Part shown: piece after piece, positions 16,711-24,429 of the stretch
Position numbering within the stretch: position 1 is the stretch's first letter
How the letters are laid out: every line of letters starts with the position of its first letter
Source of the DNA: Chara braunii
Taxonomy: Eukaryota > Streptophyta > Charophyceae > Charales > Characeae
Reading direction: 5' to 3'
Length of the DNA: 24,429 nucleotides
Assembly: GCA_003427395.1 (NCBI GenBank)
Contig: BFEA01000198.1
Span: forward strand, 1,984,677-2,009,105
Program-made: the position numbers and the translations under genes
The notes under the pieces: generated by a model
What the model was told of the DNA's origin: nothing
Databases searched by the model: none
What the model saw: only the letters and a program-made list of their open reading frames with translations

Positions 16711-17242
16711 TGCTGAAAGGTCCGAGGCCCGCTATTTTCTGAACCGACAAAGGTACTAGTGGTTGAAAGGAGGCCAGCATGCAAACTGGCAGCACTGTTG
16801 CAGAAGCCTCCAGCCAGAAAGTGTCCGGACTGGAGGCAGGCACTTTCCTATATGGAAAGGGGCACTTGCTTCCTACCTGCCTGGGTGCACGCGCATTGTA
16901 CCCAGTGGCTTTACAGCCGTGCCTGGCATCTGCGCCCAGGGCCTTCCCCGAATGTGCCCTGGGCCCCGATTGGGTACAGGGCTCAACTGCCTGACGTGCC
17001 CCTCTCTGTTTGTCGCGTTCTCATTGGCCGGTAGGCTTGCAGCCACTGCGCAGCCTCTGGGCCTGGAGGGCGTGGTCACACAGCCTCCCAAGATGCTGTT
17101 TGCCCAACCAACTGGCGCTGGGACCCCCGTGCACAGGTCAAAATGGGCCTCTTAAGGACAATAGGCCGCAGGTAAGGCACAGGGCCCGGCATCCAGTAGG
17201 GCAGGGCCATTTGGGGCTCTGCTGAGGGCTCAAATCCTGGCT

Positions 17243-17584
17243 TTTTTTTCTTTTTTTTTCATTCTTTTTTGGCCCTGCCGCGTAAGTGGTGCTGAGCCAC
17301 TCTGGTAACGTAGGTTTGTATAGATGTTGAATATATTGGACCCGGAAGCAGACCATCCTGGCGGTCCGAATTATTACTCGTTTTTTTTGTTGTTTGTTGA
17401 CTCTGGTGCGATGATCTTTGTCCTCGGCATGCCCGTAAGGGGCCCTGCTGCTAGCCCTGTGTCCGATCGATCTAAGTGAAGGCGGGCCGGAATGTCTCAA
17501 TGAGACCTAAATTTGGCCATTTCAACGCCCTGGTGGTTACCACGCGCCCGTTGGTTACCGCGCCCTGCACGCGAGCAACCGGGA
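17243..17584. other. Unassigned sequence between the two LTR-like copies
   Basis: Begins with T-rich runs (17240-17270), another T-run near 17380. No gene or retroelement internal domain recognised. Confidence 0.4.
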
Positions 17585-18358
17585 CTTCTTGAGCCTTCTA
17601 GGCTCGTCCTGCTGCGACGTGCAAGTAGGCCCTTCGGCCTATCCAGAAGCAGCGAGTGACGCAGCCCACGTCTGGCAGGTGGGCGCGCCTAACTGCTTCG
17701 GTCCCAGGCCACGATCTGCACTGGGCCTGGGCGCAGACACTTTGGCCCAGCATGAAGCTACTGGGCACACGTTTGCCTGGCTGGGCAGCCAGCAAGCCCA
17801 GTCACTTTCCATGTAGGAAAGTGCTGGGCCGCTGGAGGAACATTTGGGCACTTGTGTGTAGTGCAGCAGGGCTCACAGCCACTAGCAGGAAGAGGCCGGG
17901 TGCACGCAGGCGCTTGTGGGGTGAGGGGCGTTGCTTGAGGCATCGCAGTGCCAAGCCAGCCATAGCTGGGCTTGGGCGCAGTTGGTCAGCCGAGGTGGTG
18001 GTGGTCTTCGTGGGTGACGTGGAGAGTGTGTGTAGGGGAGAAGACGAGGGTGAGCGGAGCGAGGGCGAGAGAGAGGGAGAGAGACACAGAGAGGACACCT
18101 ACCTGGTTCGTCCTGGAGGTCTGCATGGGCAACATCTGCATGTACTTTGGTTTCTCCTGCTGACGTCATCAGGTTGCTTCATCATTAGCGTAGGCTAGCA
18201 TAGGAGCTGTGTGATAGTAGTCTGGGTGCTAAGCGCCGACAGGAGGAAGGGACGTCCGATACTCTGTTGATTTTGGCGAGAGAGGGCTGTCTTTGTCAAC
18301 TGAGTTTGTTGATTTAGCTCTCCTTCGGTGTGTTATTGGTGCATTTTTGCTTTCCGCA
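17585..18358 (+). repeat. Diverged LTR-like sequence B (inverted relative to A)
   Basis: ggaggtctgcatg, ggttgcttcatcat, taggctagcatag and tgcatttttgctttcc are reverse complements of blocks in A, in mirrored order, so A and B form a large imperfect inverted repeat. B abuts the outer edge of the element 2 LTR. Confidence 0.5.
18054..18095. repeat. GA-rich microsatellite
   Basis: gcgagagagagggagagaga followed by cacagagagg. Confidence 0.75.
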
Positions 18359-18361
18359 CTG

Positions 18362-19357
18362 CTCATGCAAGGAACATGAGTATGGACGAAGCACAGAAAT
18401 CCAGAATGTAAAATCACACTGAAGTCCAAGTATTCAAAGCCAAAGCAGATAGCACATGGAACCGAGTAACCATCCNATTNAGAATGATACAGAAGAATCG
18501 TGAGTCAATGTCCATGCCCAACAGGGCAACACCAACAGCATAACCCAAATGTAGCTCTCTCTTGTGAATGGCGCCAGGCGCCCTATCTACTCTACAGCCT
18601 ATCCTACAACTACAGCAATGAACAGCAACCAGACAACTTGACTACCAGCGAGTGATGATGTCAACACCAATGCCGTATTCCACCATCACCAGGTACGTGT
18701 CATCTTCCCCACACTCTCCCTTGTTACCCACACAGCGCCCTTCACCTCCGAAGTACCACCTTCGCCCTCACCTCCCCTGCACCCTCTTGCGGCCCAGGCT
18801 ATGGCCGCCAGTGCCCTCAGTGCAGGCAGCGCCCTACCGCCTAGCGCTGGCCTGCTTGCTCTTAGCGCAGCACACATGCATCCGCGCAGCGTGCCCGCAT
18901 GCGCCAGCATTGGCCAAGATCCTTGCTGCCTCGCCCTGCTTGCATATATGCCAATGCAGCATGTGGGCGGCCTCCCTTCAGCCTGCGACCGGGACGCAGA
19001 GGCTGAAGCCTACCCGATACAGTTGGGCCCCGGAGCAATGCAGTTGCGCCTCTCTTCTCAAGGCCTGCGGCCAGATTCAGATAGTGGGCCGATTTTCCCT
19101 TTGGCATTTCGGCCTCTCTACCCAGCATGCATTGTTGGCCTCACGTTCGAGTGCCCAGGGAAATCCGAGACTCGGTGCACTCCAACCAACTGACGTGCTA
19201 CAACTGTATAGACCCCACTTCGTGAAATGTTGGCCGAGAGGGCTCTTGTTGATTTGCTGGCCCGCCTTCACTTAGGGCGGGCACTAGGCTTGCTGGGGCC
19301 TTAGCCCAGAACATGTACATCATGGCAAGGCCCCTACTTGAGGGCTCAATCCTCACA
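18362..19357 (-). repeat. 3' LTR of element 2
   Basis: The inner edge (…cctcaca at 19357) is fixed by the adjoining polypurine tract. The outer edge is estimated at ~18362 (tgctcatg), by analogy with the element 1 LTR start and because LTR-like B ends there; no second copy is available. Two ambiguous bases occur near 18476-18480. The 207-codon plus-strand frame inside it is antisense and has no recognisable features. Confidence 0.65.
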
Positions 19358-19371
19358 TTCCATCCCCCTTA
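19358..19371 (-). other. Polypurine tract of element 2
   Basis: The minus strand reads TAAGGGGGATGGAA directly before TGTGAGG, the LTR start. Confidence 0.85.
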
Positions 19372-19417
19372 GCTTCGAAAGTCCACTGAGATGCTTACTT
19401 CTCAGGTGCCTTCCCTT

Positions 19418-22400
19418 TTAGCTGAATCTGATCCAGTACTCCCTCTTGGGTTTAGGAGGTCTTCCTCGACCCAGCGGCTTCGGAACAGGCATATCCCTGT
19501 GATCCACAATGTCGTCGATGTCGACTTGTCCATCCATGGTTGGGGCCAGCATCGATCTCCTGGAAGGGAATTGATCAGTCTCAGCGAAAGGTGCAAGCTT
19601 TGAGGCATGAAAGACTGGGTGAGTGCGTAGGTGTCCAGGGCCACGAATGACATATGTGGGACCATCTGACTCATCTCCCACTACATCCAAGATTTCCCAG
19701 GGACCAAAGTATTGAGGCATTAGTTTACGAGATATTCCGAACTCCTGTCCTAACTCACTAGCCTTGACCCAGACACTTTCCCCTACCTGAAATGTGGACT
19801 GTCTGCGATGTTGATTCTCAGAAGCAATCATGGCTTGCTGAGCTTTCTTCATATGTTCAATAGCATCTTGCAGCAACTTCTCATATTGCACACCATATTC
19901 AAGTGTGCCTAGAGTTGCATCGGGTCGGTTTTCAGGTAGGAGGAAGTCTAATGCTGATCTAGGCTTCCATCCTAAGTGCAGCTGGTTAGGACTAACGCCG
20001 GTACTACTATGTATAGCATTGTTGTACAGGCTAGCGATGAGAGGTAACTGCTCATCCCAGTCATCCTCGCTGGGCTTGATGTAATGCCTCAGCAAGTGCT
20101 GTACAACTCTATTCATTTGTTCAGCCTGTCCGTTGGCTTCGGGATGATTCCCTGAAGTCATTTGAAGTTGACTGCCCATCTGTTCCGCAGTCTTCTTCCA
20201 CAACTCACTTGTGAATCGGACGTCCCGATCACTAATGATGGTCTTTGGTAAACCAAAGTCCCTTACCCAATTGTCCTTGAACAACTTGATGACGTATTCT
20301 GTCCTGGCTGTCTCTGGCATTGGAATGAGTCTAGCGTACTTGGTAAATCGGTCAATGATGACGAAGATGTGCCTCTTACCACTCTTGCTGGTCACAAGGG
20401 TGTCCATGAAATCCATGGAAACACTCAATCCTGGACCATCAGGAATAGGTAAAGGCTTCAATAACCCAAGTGGTGCTTGGGTTCGCGGCTTGTCTCGCTG
20501 ACAGACCTGACAGGTCTCAACATACTTCTTTGCGTCATCTAACATTCTGGGCCACCAAAATCGTTGTACTAAGTTAGCACTCGTTTTCTTGTAGCCAAAG
20601 TGCCCAGTTGCGTCATGACATTCGCCTAAAAATAAACTACGCAACTGTTCACTAGATGGAACTACCAATCTCTTTACTCCGGCCTTATCAAGATAGATTA
20701 GCCCATCCACCATCACAAACTCACTTTCTGTGGCCTTGTCTTTTGCCTGAAGTTTGCGGATGATGTCCATCGTGACAGGGTCTTCCTGATAGGCTCCCAC
20801 CAATGATTGAGTTACTTCATTAGATACGCCAAATTCAGAAACTAGCGCACCTAGGTAGTCTGCTCTACGGGATAGCGCTTCTGCAACCTTGTTGTACTCT
20901 CCTTTCAGGTACTCAAGCTTGAAGTCATATTGGTCTATGACCTCAATCCATCGCTTGAGTGCATCAGAAAGAGCCGGTTGAGTCTTGATCCATTTGAGGG
21001 TCTGATGATCAGTCCTCAGATAGAAGAATCTTCCCAAAAGGAAGTGTCTCCAATGGACAAGTGCCTTGTAGAGAGCATAGAGTTCCCTTTCGTAGGTGGA
21101 CTTAGCCAGCTTCTTCGATGGCATCTTCTTACTCATGTACTCAATCGGTCTCAACTTTTTTCCATCCCGCTGAGCCAGCACTGCGCCAATGCCGTATTGG
21201 CTTGCGTCAGTGGTCACTATGAATGGCTTTTGCAGATCGGGAACCATGAGAACTTCATGATTCATGAGTGCATGCTTCAATCTTTTGAAAGCACCCTCGC
21301 ACTCATCACTCCAGTCCCACGGTGTGTCAAGTCGAGTTAGATCAGTCAAAGGAGAGGCGACTGTAGAATAGTTATTTACGAAGTTCCTATAGTAGCCGCA
21401 CATTCCTAAGAATGATCTGACCTCAGTGACTGTCTGAGGTCGTGGCCAGTCTTGAATACTAGCCACCTTCGCATCTTCCGACCTAATTCCTTCCGCGGAT
21501 ACTTCATGACCCAAGTATAGAATCTTTGTGCGACCGAACTCACACTTCTCTAAGTTGACCTTATACTTGTGCTGTCGAAGGAGTGAGAGAACTGTCTCAA
21601 GATGCTGTGCGTGCTCCTCGGCAGACTTACTAAAAATCAGAATGTTGTCTAGATAGACTACGACAAACTTATCTAAATGATCATGGAAGATTCGATTCAT
21701 AGCGTGCTGGAATGTACCCGACGCATTACAAAGACCGAAAGGCATCACTACAAACTCATACAGACCATATCTAGTCTGAAAAGCTGTCTTGTGTTGGTCC
21801 TCAGGTCTTATTGCGATCTGATGATATCCGGATTTCAAGTCTATTTTCGTATAGTACTTGCATCCCTGCACCCTATCCAGTAGGTCGTCTATGCAAGGTA
21901 GAGGCTCTGCGTTTTTCATAGTGATGGCATTGAGGACTCTATAATCAATGCACATCCTCAAAGTACCCCCCTTCTTCGGAACGAATAGCACGGGTGATCC
22001 GTAAGGGGAAGTACTAGGACGAATCCAACCCTTCTCTGTCAGCTCCTTGAGTTGCTTCCGAAGTTCATCTAACTCGGTAGGGGCCATCCTATAGATCCTT
22101 CCCTTTGGGGTCTTACTCCCTGGAATGATTTCTATAGCGTGGACGACTTCCCTATCAACAACTCCTGAGGGTTCCTCGAACAGATCAGGGAACTTAGCAA
22201 CGATGCGTTCTATCTCTGGGGGTGTTTTAACGGCCTCCCCCTTCTCAGAGACATAAACAAGGTACATACCCTCCTCTCGGTTTTGCTTGTAATAGTTATA
22301 GAATGCTGATGCGCACAAGCAGCCATAGGTATCTACAATACTACTGNCCTTGAACTTAGTCAATCTGACGGTTCGGCCATCGGGCAACTTGTATTTGAGC

Positions 22401-22987
22401 ACCTTCTTATCCCAGTCGAACTGGGGCTCAGCAACTTCGAGGTAGTACATGCCTAACAACATNTCNAATGGCAAGTCGTCGCTAACCAAGAACGAGATCT
22501 TATGGTTAAGCTCACCTCCTCCATAGGAGAAGGTACANACTACGTCCTTGATGTAGTNTGTTACAATCATGCGNTCCTTGTTGGCNAAAGTAGATGCTAC
22601 GGGTCTACTAAGGTGCCGTACCCGGTCNTGTAGGTGCNGNCTTTCCAAACAGTCGCGACTTATGTAATTNCGCGTGGAGCCAATGTCTATGAAGGCACCA
22701 CATTTGCGGCCTCCCACATCGACTTCCACCACGAAATGTTCCCCTCTAGGACCTTTCCTTAGTGCCACCNAGGACTCGCGAGGGTCCTTGTTNGACCANT
22801 CACTCTCNAAGTCCTCTAAGGCTTCAGACACATCTANTGTACAGAGCATAGTTTGGTCTAGTTGTGTCTGCGGGGTGACTAAGGGGTCATTAGCCTTGGC
22901 CTTGTCATGAAGTAGGGAGGGTATCATTCCTACTTCATCTTGAGTAGAAGCAGCTACTACTTCCACTGGCCTCACGTGTTTCCCGAG
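19418..22987 (-). CDS. Element 2 Pol polyprotein (protease, reverse transcriptase, RNase H, integrase)
   Basis: The frame opens after TAG at 22988-22990 and is uninterrupted to the stop at 19418-19420. Numbering from the GTG at 22973-22975: protease active site D97 in FIDIGST (Ser/Thr of D[ST]G is Ile here); LLGMYYLE ~173-180; reverse transcriptase ~315-495 with GWIRPSTSPYGSPVLFV, KIDLKSGYHQ (D379), VMPFGLCNAS and VVVYLDNILIF (441-444, where YxDD is expected); RNase H with D590, E629/E631, D656; integrase zinc site H787, H792, C822, C825; catalytic D855, D916, E952, with 35 residues between the last two; GPWEIL and HPVFHASKL near 1091-1127. It ends at KREYWIRFS, just where a chromodomain would begin, so the tail looks cut short. 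Entry is likely by -1 frameshift from gag at 22978-22984. About fifteen ambiguous bases fall in the protease region. The N444 change should abolish or strongly reduce DNA synthesis. Confidence 0.95.
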   Translation of the reverse strand, partial: LGKHVRPVEVVAASTQDEVGMIPSLLHDKAKANDPLVTPQTQLDQTMLCTXDVSEALEDXESXWXNKDPRESXVALRKGPRGEHFVVEVDVGGRKCGAFIDIGSTXNYISRDCLEXXHLXDRVRHLSRPVASTXANKXRMIVTXYIKDVXCTFSYGGGELNHKISFLVSDDLPXXMLLGMYYLEVAEPQFDWDKKVLKYKLPDGRTVRLTKFKXSSIVDTYGCLCASAFYNYYKQNREEGMYLVYVSEKGEAVKTPPEIERIVAKFPDLFEEPSGVVDREVVHAIEIIPGSKTPKGRIYRMAPTELDELRKQLKELTEKGWIRPSTSPYGSPVLFVPKKGGTLRMCIDYRVLNAITMKNAEPLPCIDDLLDRVQGCKYYTKIDLKSGYHQIAIRPEDQHKTAFQTRYGLYEFVVMPFGLCNASGTFQHAMNRIFHDHLDKFVVVYLDNILIFSKSAEEHAQHLETVLSLLRQHKYKVNLEKCEFGRTKILYLGHEVSAEGIRSEDAKVASIQDWPRPQTVTEVRSFLGMCGYYRNFVNNYSTVASPLTDLTRLDTPWDWSDECEGAFKRLKHALMNHEVLMVPDLQKPFIVTTDASQYGIGAVLAQRDGKKLRPIEYMSKKMPSKKLAKSTYERELYALYKALVHWRHFLLGRFFYLRTDHQTLKWIKTQPALSDALKRWIEVIDQYDFKLEYLKGEYNKVAEALSRRADYLGALVSEFGVSNEVTQSLVGAYQEDPVTMDIIRKLQAKDKATESEFVMVDGLIYLDKAGVKRLVVPSSEQLRSLFLGECHDATGHFGYKKTSANLVQRFWWPRMLDDAKKYVETCQVCQRDKPRTQAPLGLLKPLPIPDGPGLSVSMDFMDTLVTSKSGKRHIFVIIDRFTKYARLIPMPETARTEYVIKLFKDNWVRDFGLPKTIISDRDVRFTSELWKKTAEQMGSQLQMTSGNHPEANGQAEQMNRVVQHLLRHYIKPSEDDWDEQLPLIASLYNNAIHSSTGVSPNQLHLGWKPRSALDFLLPENRPDATLGTLEYGVQYEKLLQDAIEHMKKAQQAMIASENQHRRQSTFQVGESVWVKASELGQEFGISRKLMPQYFGPWEILDVVGDESDGPTYVIRGPGHLRTHPVFHASKLAPFAETDQFPSRRSMLAPTMDGQVDIDDIVDHRDMPVPKPLGRGRPPKPKREYWIRFS

Positions 22988-22990
22988 CTA
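22972..22990 (-). promoter_or_regulatory. gag-pol -1 ribosomal frameshift site of element 2 (slippery heptamer 22978-22984)
   Basis: The gag codons are TCG GGA AAC ACG TGA; the heptamer G_GGA_AAC is in X_XXY_YYZ phase. Slipping -1 gives GGG AAA CAC GTG and enters the pol frame, which is closed upstream by TAG (22988-22990). The two frames overlap by 16 nt only. A perfect 10-bp hairpin (atgaagtagg/cctacttcat, 12-nt loop, 22907-22938) lies 39 nt downstream, farther than usual for a stimulator. A GTG in the pol frame (22973-22975) is the only other visible way in. Confidence 0.8.
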
Positions 22991-24429
22991 GAAGCCTGGA
23001 AAAAAGTTGCCCCAACTTTTGGCGCAACCTTTTGCGTAACCTTAGTGTTCTGACACTTCCACTGCGTGTGTCCGTATTCCCCGCAGTTGATGCAAGCGCC
23101 ACGCGATCGGCGGTCACGCCACACGTCTTGATCAAGACCTGCCTTAGTCCACTCAGCCTGTTTGGTCTGATTGGAGGCGGCCTTCCCTTGACCCCTAGGC
23201 TGGCCCTTCGCTCGGCATGCCGCCTTAGTCTTAACTACCGCGGCGAGGGTGCTACCCTCAGCTACCTCCTCACCGTCATACTCTGAGTAGTCCATCAAGT
23301 CAGAGAGCTCATCGATTTCAGTTTGAGTCCCATTAGACTCAACCATCATCAACTTCGTCCCCTTCTTCTTCCACTCCTGAGGACTCTTCTTCTTCTTTGA
23401 GTCATTCCCTGAGGTGGGTTGAGCATTGCCTAGCGTGGCCTCTAAGTCTAAAGCTTTCCTAGACAATGTCTCAAATGAGTTGTACTCAGTGCGTGCCTCA
23501 CTGGCTAGTTAGTTCCTCATGTTCTCAGGTAAACACCTAACAAACGTGGTTAAAAGGAATTGGTCACTGTAGTTGATGCCTGGGACGAGGATCAAGCTTT
23601 CGACGGTAGTCGTAAGCTCCCTAACTGACCTGAACTTGCGTTGGTCAAGTTTGTTAATGGCATTAGTGGCCCTTTGAGCCTCCTGTGGGTTATGCCATCG
23701 AGCTTCAACCATCTCCATGAATTGGTCTAAAGTCAATGACTTAGCCCAATCCACCATGCGTCTCCCGTACCCGGCCTTCACAACTACACCATCTAACCAC
23801 TTGGCTGCCTTACCCTCAAGGTAAGACGCCGCAGTTACCACTTCGTCCTCAGGCAAGGTCCTTTTGGCCTTCACCCAAGCCGAGACCGTCCTCAACCATG
23901 TGTTGAGTTCCTCGTCCTTTCTCTCGCCGGAGAAGGCAAGAGGTGGTTTCATTGGGGTCTTGGGATACCATTGACCTTGCGGCTGTCCAGTTGACTGAAC
24001 AGGTTGTTGTGGTGATGCAGCAATCACCACTGGACCCGAAGAAGAAGATGCAACAGTATGTGCTGCTGCTGCGGATGTGCCACTTGGCTGTGTGCCAACT
24101 TGAACGGCAAAGGGGCCTGACATCGCCGTTAACGGCAACGGCGATTGTGCTGGTGGCCGGAATCCTGGCTTTGTCAATGCATCTAGGATATGGTCCAAAG
24201 TGCTTTGCATGAAGTCCATCCTGCTGTCCACATGCGCATGCAGTGACAACATGTTGTCCCTCAACACTTTCAGGGGGTCAGACAAACTTGATTCGTCCAA
24301 TCCCTCTAACGCAGCCTTGTCAGCCTCTAACGTATCAAGTCTTTTTTTGCTGCTCTACTTTTTATCTCTTTTTCACTATCGGTTGCTTTCTTCAGATCCT
24401 CCTCTAACTGCTGGCGGAGCCTCTCGACC
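22972..24429 (-). pseudogene. Element 2 Gag (capsid and CCHC nucleocapsid), interrupted
   Basis: At the right edge the minus strand encodes VERLRQQLEEDLKKATDSEK, a coiled coil, in one frame. Past an A-tract (seven T on the plus strand, 24342-24348) the frame changes and continues as LEADKAALEGLDESSLSDPL, a Pro/Ser/Gln-rich linker, then KPPLAFSGERKDEELNTWLR, VTAASYLEGKAAKWLDG and QFMEMVEARWHNPQEAQRA, which is the Retrotrans_gag capsid pattern. An in-frame TAA (23509-23511) interrupts it after LPENMRN; the same frame resumes with LASEARTEYNSF and a Lys-rich acidic region, and ends in the CCHC knuckle CINCGEYGHTQWKC (23053-23094). The stop is TGA at 22972-22974. The N-terminus lies outside the window. 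Confidence 0.88.

Larger units (their letters stand above)
16096..17242 (-). repeat. Diverged LTR-like sequence A (same orientation as element 2 LTR)
   Basis: Its ends and several internal blocks match, in reverse complement, sequence B (17585-18358): gaaagcagaatgcaccaag, ctatggctagccta, gatgatgcaacc and catgcagacctcca all recur. Its right end (tgagggctcaaatcctgg) resembles the end of the element 2 LTR (tgagggctcaatcctcaca). It contains a 28-bp tandem duplication and a foldback hairpin. Open frames here are GC-rich noise. It is probably a solo or truncated LTR. Confidence 0.5.
18362..24429 (-). mobile_element. Ty3/gypsy LTR retrotransposon, element 2 (5' part outside window)
   Basis: Right to left on the minus strand: gag (incomplete at the window edge), pol with protease, reverse transcriptase, RNase H and integrase in one frame, polypurine tract, 3' LTR. 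Its protein sequence is clearly different from element 1 (different gag, different protease), so it is another family. It is much better preserved: pol has no stop over 1185 codons. Defects are an in-frame gag stop, a gag A-tract frameshift and a changed reverse transcriptase catalytic residue. Confidence 0.93.

Noticed and set aside
16763-17155. 130-codon plus-strand open frame
   Set aside because: Inside LTR-like sequence A; no motif, and equally long frames exist in the other phases.
18652-19275. 207-codon plus-strand open frame
   Set aside because: Lies antisense within the element 2 LTR, has no domain or motif, and its composition follows the GC-rich repeat sequence.

Overview
This window is repeat-dominated nuclear DNA from a plant-lineage eukaryote. 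No intact host protein gene is visible. The best guess is a charophyte alga such as Chara braunii: the gag and pol families resemble those I associate with that genome, the U6 copies are plant-like, and the nad6 fragment is of the land-plant/charophyte mitochondrial type. This assignment is inference from recall, not a search result.

Layout, left to right. (1) 1-9817 is one Ty3/gypsy LTR retrotransposon on the minus strand (element 1). Its 3' LTR is 1-1176, cut about 26 bp short by the window edge, and its 5' LTR is 8616-9817. It has a polypurine tract, an initiator-Met-type primer binding site and a pol region (1201-5119) broken by five frame changes. Its gag is split into three pieces, and the middle piece (about 5411-6510) is inverted. 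(2) 9818-about 12900 holds an orphan plus-strand LTR end with a perfect 16-nt initiator-Met primer binding site at 10663, no recognisable coding sequence after it, and a 34-bp tandem array at 11751-11940. (3) 12900-16090 is a patchwork of small insertions: a foldback repeat, a full-length minus-strand U6 snRNA retropseudogene with A-rich tail and target-site duplication, a mitochondrial nad6 fragment (NUMT) embedded in a CCT-rich tract, a second plus-strand U6 pseudogene with a partial duplicate, and a tRNA-derived SINE. (4) 16096-18358 holds two diverged LTR-like sequences in inverted orientation. (5) About 18362-24429 is a second minus-strand Ty3/gypsy element (element 2), with 3' LTR, polypurine tract, a 1185-codon uninterrupted pol and most of gag; its 5' end lies beyond the right edge.

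The most interesting signal is translational. In both gypsy elements, which differ clearly in protein sequence, gag ends at the same signal: a G_GGA_AAC slippery heptamer in the correct gag phase, with the gag UGA immediately or one codon downstream. The pol frame is closed by a stop two codons upstream of the heptamer. The frames overlap by only 13 and 16 nt, and a -1 slip on the heptamer joins gag to pol exactly. This points to programmed -1 ribosomal frameshifting as the gag-pol expression mode of these algal elements. Element 2 is otherwise near-intact, but its reverse transcriptase motif reads YLDN instead of YLDD and its gag carries one nonsense codon and one A-tract frameshift, so this copy is probably dead.
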